The translations under genes were made by a program, and so were the position numbers. 8,653 nt of DNA, taken from an uncultured Lachnospiraceae bacterium (GTDB lineage: Bacteria; Bacillota; Clostridia; Lachnospirales; Lachnospiraceae). The notes beneath the pieces are model-generated. The model was given only the letters and a program-made list of their open reading frames with translations. It ran no database searches and was not told the DNA's origin. Location: contig CACWUI010000046.1 in the NCBI GenBank assembly GCA_902764045.1, positions 1 to 8,653 of the forward strand. Reading direction: 5' to 3'. Shown here in pieces: positions 5,892 to 8,653 of the stretch. Position 1 is the first letter of the stretch. Each line of letters opens with the position of its first letter.

Positions 5892-5903
5892 TTATTTACA
5901 ATT
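5892..5903 (+). repeat. 12-bp direct repeat flanking palindrome copy 2
   Basis: TTATTTACAATT, identical to 3822-3833 and in the same orientation. Its last base overlaps the TGA stop (5903-5905, - strand) of the protease gene. With 3822-3833 it may mark the ends of the inserted or duplicated segment. Confidence 0.7.
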
Positions 5904-8653
5904 CACTTTCTCTGTCGTCTCAAGGAAAATACCAGAGACGCTGCGATCCCGGCGCATCCTGCGGCCGCAACACATGCCCAGACCGGGAGATCAGAACTAT
6001 CCCCTGTCTTTGCGGCTTTCCTTAATTTCGAAACAACAACTTTTTTCCCGGGGTGATCATTCTTCGTCCCGGCATCAGATTTATCATCCTTTCCACCATT
6101 ATCGTCGTTCCTGTCTTCATCACCACTGTCAGGTTTATCGCCATCCCCCTTATCATCATTGTCTTCCGTCACATCCCCTGGATACTCAGGCACCGCCATT
6201 GCCGTTCTTCTGAAAAACATCTGTCCCGGCTCAAGGGGTGATGTTCCGATGGCGTAAATGTACCCTCTGTAAGAAGCCACAGCAGGAAAGCTTACCTTGT
6301 GATCCGACATTCTCTTTTTATAAACCTCAAATGTATCGGAATCATCTCTAAGCAGATAGGTGTCTCCCGAACTGTCGCTTGCCAGAGGTCCCGCAAGCAG
6401 AACCCCTTCGCCCACCGGGACGATAACCCCGTATTTTTCCGTATCGTTGGGGTATGCTCCCACGGTGCCGTTCTCCCCGGAATTCAGATACTTCGGAAGA
6501 GCATTTTCCAAAAGCTCGCTTTCACCGTTCCTGACTCTCTCGAAGGTGTAATCCACCACGTCAAATACGTAGATAACGCCGTCAGAGCACGCCACATTTG
6601 GACGGAACATCTGCTTGTGCAGCTTAGCAAGCACCTCACCTGCGCCTGAGGAAGGATCATAAGTCCTGATGGTGGCAGGTTCGTCTATATCTTCATGTGT
6701 CACCGGGTCTTCCATAAATCCGCCGCCGCCCACAAGTATCAGCTGCCCATCATAATTTGCCAAGGTATCCATTTGTCCCACACCCTCAGATGAGCAGGAT
6801 GCCCAGGCGCCGACTCCCGGGTCATAAATATACACCTTATCCTGAGGTTCATCTGCCAGCGCAGGGGAGCCGTCAGGCAGGATATCCATGGTAGTACCCT
6901 TTATGATGATCTTGCCTTCATACATAACGCCCGAAACAAAAGTAAGATATTCCGGCAGTTCGGGAAGAGCCTCCCAGGTAAGGGTTTTCGTATCAAACCG
7001 GAACATGTATTTATGTGATGCATTCTCCTCTACATAATTGACCGCAGGCAGATAATAAAGCTTATCATCCAGGCCGATGAGAGGACCGTTGGTCTCAAAG
7101 TCACCTTCGGCATCGAAAATGTAGGGTTCCCCGGTGCTCTTGTCGATGGGAAGCTCTTCTTCATAAATGTTAATGCTTTCCGCGGATACCTCTTTTTCAT
7201 TTACGTCAGGATCGGATGTCACATTTTCCGGCATATAATATCCGGTCACATCAAAATCAAGGACCCCGCCTGTTTTTGAGATCTCTGCAAATGAGTCGTT
7301 TTGTCTTACTTTTGATCTGACAAGGGACGCCAGCTCGGCCCCGCTTATTTCAGGATTTGCAGCCTTGGTCACCGCAACGGCGCCGCTGACGGCGGGACAT
7401 GCCATGGAAGTTCCGTCCATAAAAGCGTAGGGAACTTTTTGGGTACCGATACCCGCTGAATCGATATAAACGGCATCCAAGGGTTCCTGCGAGATCAGGT
7501 CGATAAAGATCCGTGCCTCCTTTTTATTCAGTCCTTCCGGAATCTCTGCAAAATTATTTGTCCAGCCGTCCGAAAGAGTACCGCCGCGGGATGCGTTTAA
7601 GAATATTTCATCATTGCCGGTAGCAAGATCCTTGTAAGACAGTCCGCCTACGTCAAACCCTCCCTTTGCGCCCAGGGTAAAGCCTGCCAGATCTCCGGTA
7701 TCTGCACCAAGCCCGGAAATATCTCCCAGGTCAAGCTCTAAAAAATAAACATATTGACCGGTTACACCCCGTTCTGCCTTATCCGTATCAAGAGTAAGTT
7801 TTAAACCATGGTTTCCTGAAAAATAAGAAGCATCCGTCACGGTACCGGCGGTATAGGAGATGTCGTGCTTTTCGTTTGTCTGCTTTACGCTGACCGATAC
7901 GTTTTCTTCTTCAAAGCCCTCGTAAAGCTTATTGGTTGAACGCACCGCGTCTGCAAAATATTTTGAGACTTTATCGTTTACACATACGGTGGAAAGGATC
8001 CCGCTTCCCGGCGCACCCAGATCCACGAAGTTTTTTCCGAAATTGCTGTAAGGCGCCCGTTTATCCCCGGAATCAAGAGCACCAACTACTATGACGTAAG
8101 GATTATCAAAAATAGTATTTGTGGTATCGCCTATGTACTCCAGATCCTTTTCCAGATTTCCCGCAGCAAAGACAGTTACCGTTCCCCATTTTTCTCCCAG
8201 ATTTAATATGGCGGCATTAAGAGCCCTGCTTCCCTGCATCAGTGACCAGGAATTGCTGGTAACGGAAATGTTGCATCCCAGTTCGTTTGCCCTGTCGATG
8301 AAATCAAAGCCGCGAAGGGCATTTACAAGAGATGTGTAACCGTTATCGGTCAGGTTCTGTACGGAGACAAGCCTCACATTGGAAGCAACGCCGCTTATGC
8401 CGTGACCGTCCCATGCGGCGCCGATGATACCGGCGCAATGGGTGCCGTGGGTTGATCTGTCCCAGTAAACCAGCTTGCCGTCCGTGGACTCCGAAGTGTC
8501 GTTGAATCCGTGTACATCGCAGCCCAGGATTCTCTGCTGTTCCGGTGTAAATGTATATGCCACCGGCGCCAGGTCCGGATGGGTAAAATCTATGGCATCA
8601 TCCAGTACGGCAACCACCACGGGGTCACCATCCATATTTGAACCGGTGGCGTC
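5903..8653 (-). CDS. Cell-wall-anchored subtilisin-like (S8) serine protease with kelch propeller, 5' end outside window
   Basis: The frame is open to the window edge (DATGSN precedes the Met at 8635), so the signal peptide and propeptide lie beyond. Counting from that Met, the S8 triad is Asp12 (VAVLDDAID), His63 (HGTHCAG) and Ser410 (DGTSMACP), with oxyanion Asn160 (FAAGN). Between APGSGILSTV (208-217) and the Ser motif sits an insert of about 180 residues with a beta-sandwich look (YEGFEEE, GNHGLKLTLD). Residues about 515-815 form some six kelch-like repeats (for example YMFRFDTKTLTWEALPELP). Then come an Asp/Lys/Gly-rich spacer (820-860), KTGD (876-879), a hydrophobic helix (884-903) and the basic tail RRQRK, which is a sortase signal of unusual form. 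The protein should be exported, fixed to the wall and digest extracellular protein. It converges on the antiporter operon. Confidence 0.93.
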   Translation of the reverse strand, partial: DATGSNMDGDPVVVAVLDDAIDFTHPDLAPVAYTFTPEQQRILGCDVHGFNDTSESTDGKLVYWDRSTHGTHCAGIIGAAWDGHGISGVASNVRLVSVQNLTDNGYTSLVNALRGFDFIDRANELGCNISVTSNSWSLMQGSRALNAAILNLGEKWGTVTVFAAGNLEKDLEYIGDTTNTIFDNPYVIVVGALDSGDKRAPYSNFGKNFVDLGAPGSGILSTVCVNDKVSKYFADAVRSTNKLYEGFEEENVSVSVKQTNEKHDISYTAGTVTDASYFSGNHGLKLTLDTDKAERGVTGQYVYFLELDLGDISGLGADTGDLAGFTLGAKGGFDVGGLSYKDLATGNDEIFLNASRGGTLSDGWTNNFAEIPEGLNKKEARIFIDLISQEPLDAVYIDSAGIGTQKVPYAFMDGTSMACPAVSGAVAVTKAANPEISGAELASLVRSKVRQNDSFAEISKTGGVLDFDVTGYYMPENVTSDPDVNEKEVSAESINIYEEELPIDKSTGEPYIFDAEGDFETNGPLIGLDDKLYYLPAVNYVEENASHKYMFRFDTKTLTWEALPELPEYLTFVSGVMYEGKIIIKGTTMDILPDGSPALADEPQDKVYIYDPGVGAWASCSSEGVGQMDTLANYDGQLILVGGGGFMEDPVTHEDIDEPATIRTYDPSSGAGEVLAKLHKQMFRPNVACSDGVIYVFDVVDYTFERVRNGESELLENALPKYLNSGENGTVGAYPNDTEKYGVIVPVGEGVLLAGPLASDSSGDTYLLRDDSDTFEVYKKRMSDHKVSFPAVASYRGYIYAIGTSPLEPGQMFFRRTAMAVPEYPGDVTEDNDDKGDGDKPDSGDEDRNDDNGGKDDKSDAGTKNDHPGKKVVVSKLRKAAKTGDSSDLPVWACVAAAGCAGIAASLVFSLRRQRK

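Noticed and set aside
5779..6213. 144-codon open frame on the + strand overlapping palindrome copy 2
   Set aside because: Most of it is antisense to the Asp/Lys-rich tail of the protease, which yields the His/Ser/Pro-rich translation. It also starts inside abiEii without a ribosome site.

Overview
The window looks like chromosomal DNA of a clostridial Firmicute, most likely a gut or rumen Lachnospiraceae. The clues are strong AGGAGG-type ribosome sites, a wall-anchored subtilase ending in a KTGD-type sorting signal, an AbiE-type toxin-antitoxin pair of the kind common in that family, and mid-range G+C in the housekeeping genes. The assignment is an inference, because no rRNA or other marker gene is present.

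Layout. Positions 1-3710 (+ strand) hold the end of an operon for a complex-I/Mrp/group-4-hydrogenase-type membrane module. It consists of the last 55 codons of one antiporter-like subunit, a complete 492-aa paralogue of it, and a complete 665-aa NuoL/HyfB-like subunit. Positions 5903-8653 (- strand) hold a large subtilisin-like (S8) protease that runs off the right edge. In order it has the catalytic domain, a ~180-residue domain inserted between the oxyanion Asn and the catalytic Ser, a kelch-type beta-propeller, an Asp-rich spacer and a wall-sorting signal. These two transcription units converge.

Between them, about 3820-5800, is an AT-rich stretch that differs in base composition from both sides. 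It holds a 51-codon ORF with its own promoter, an XRE-type regulator on the - strand that seems to have lost its 5' end, a 66-codon headless gene fragment on the + strand, and a type IV toxin-antitoxin operon. In that operon abiEi has a near-perfect 18-bp inverted repeat over its promoter. abiEii starts at TTG and seems to have lost the middle of its nucleotidyltransferase domain.

The island is bracketed by two copies (83/87 identical) of an 87-bp palindromic element, one just after the NuoL-like gene and one just after the subtilase gene. The element cores are in opposite orientation, yet a 12-bp flank next to each, TTATTTACAATT, is in the same orientation. This suggests that a single palindrome, perhaps a two-way terminator between convergent genes, was duplicated or used as a recombination target when the islet arrived, and that one core later flipped through its own arms. 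This bracketed, partly decayed toxin-antitoxin islet is the most unusual part of the window.

The antiporter-like subunits would act together in the cytoplasmic membrane in ion translocation coupled to redox or antiport. The protease would act at the cell surface. The islet genes look independent of both.
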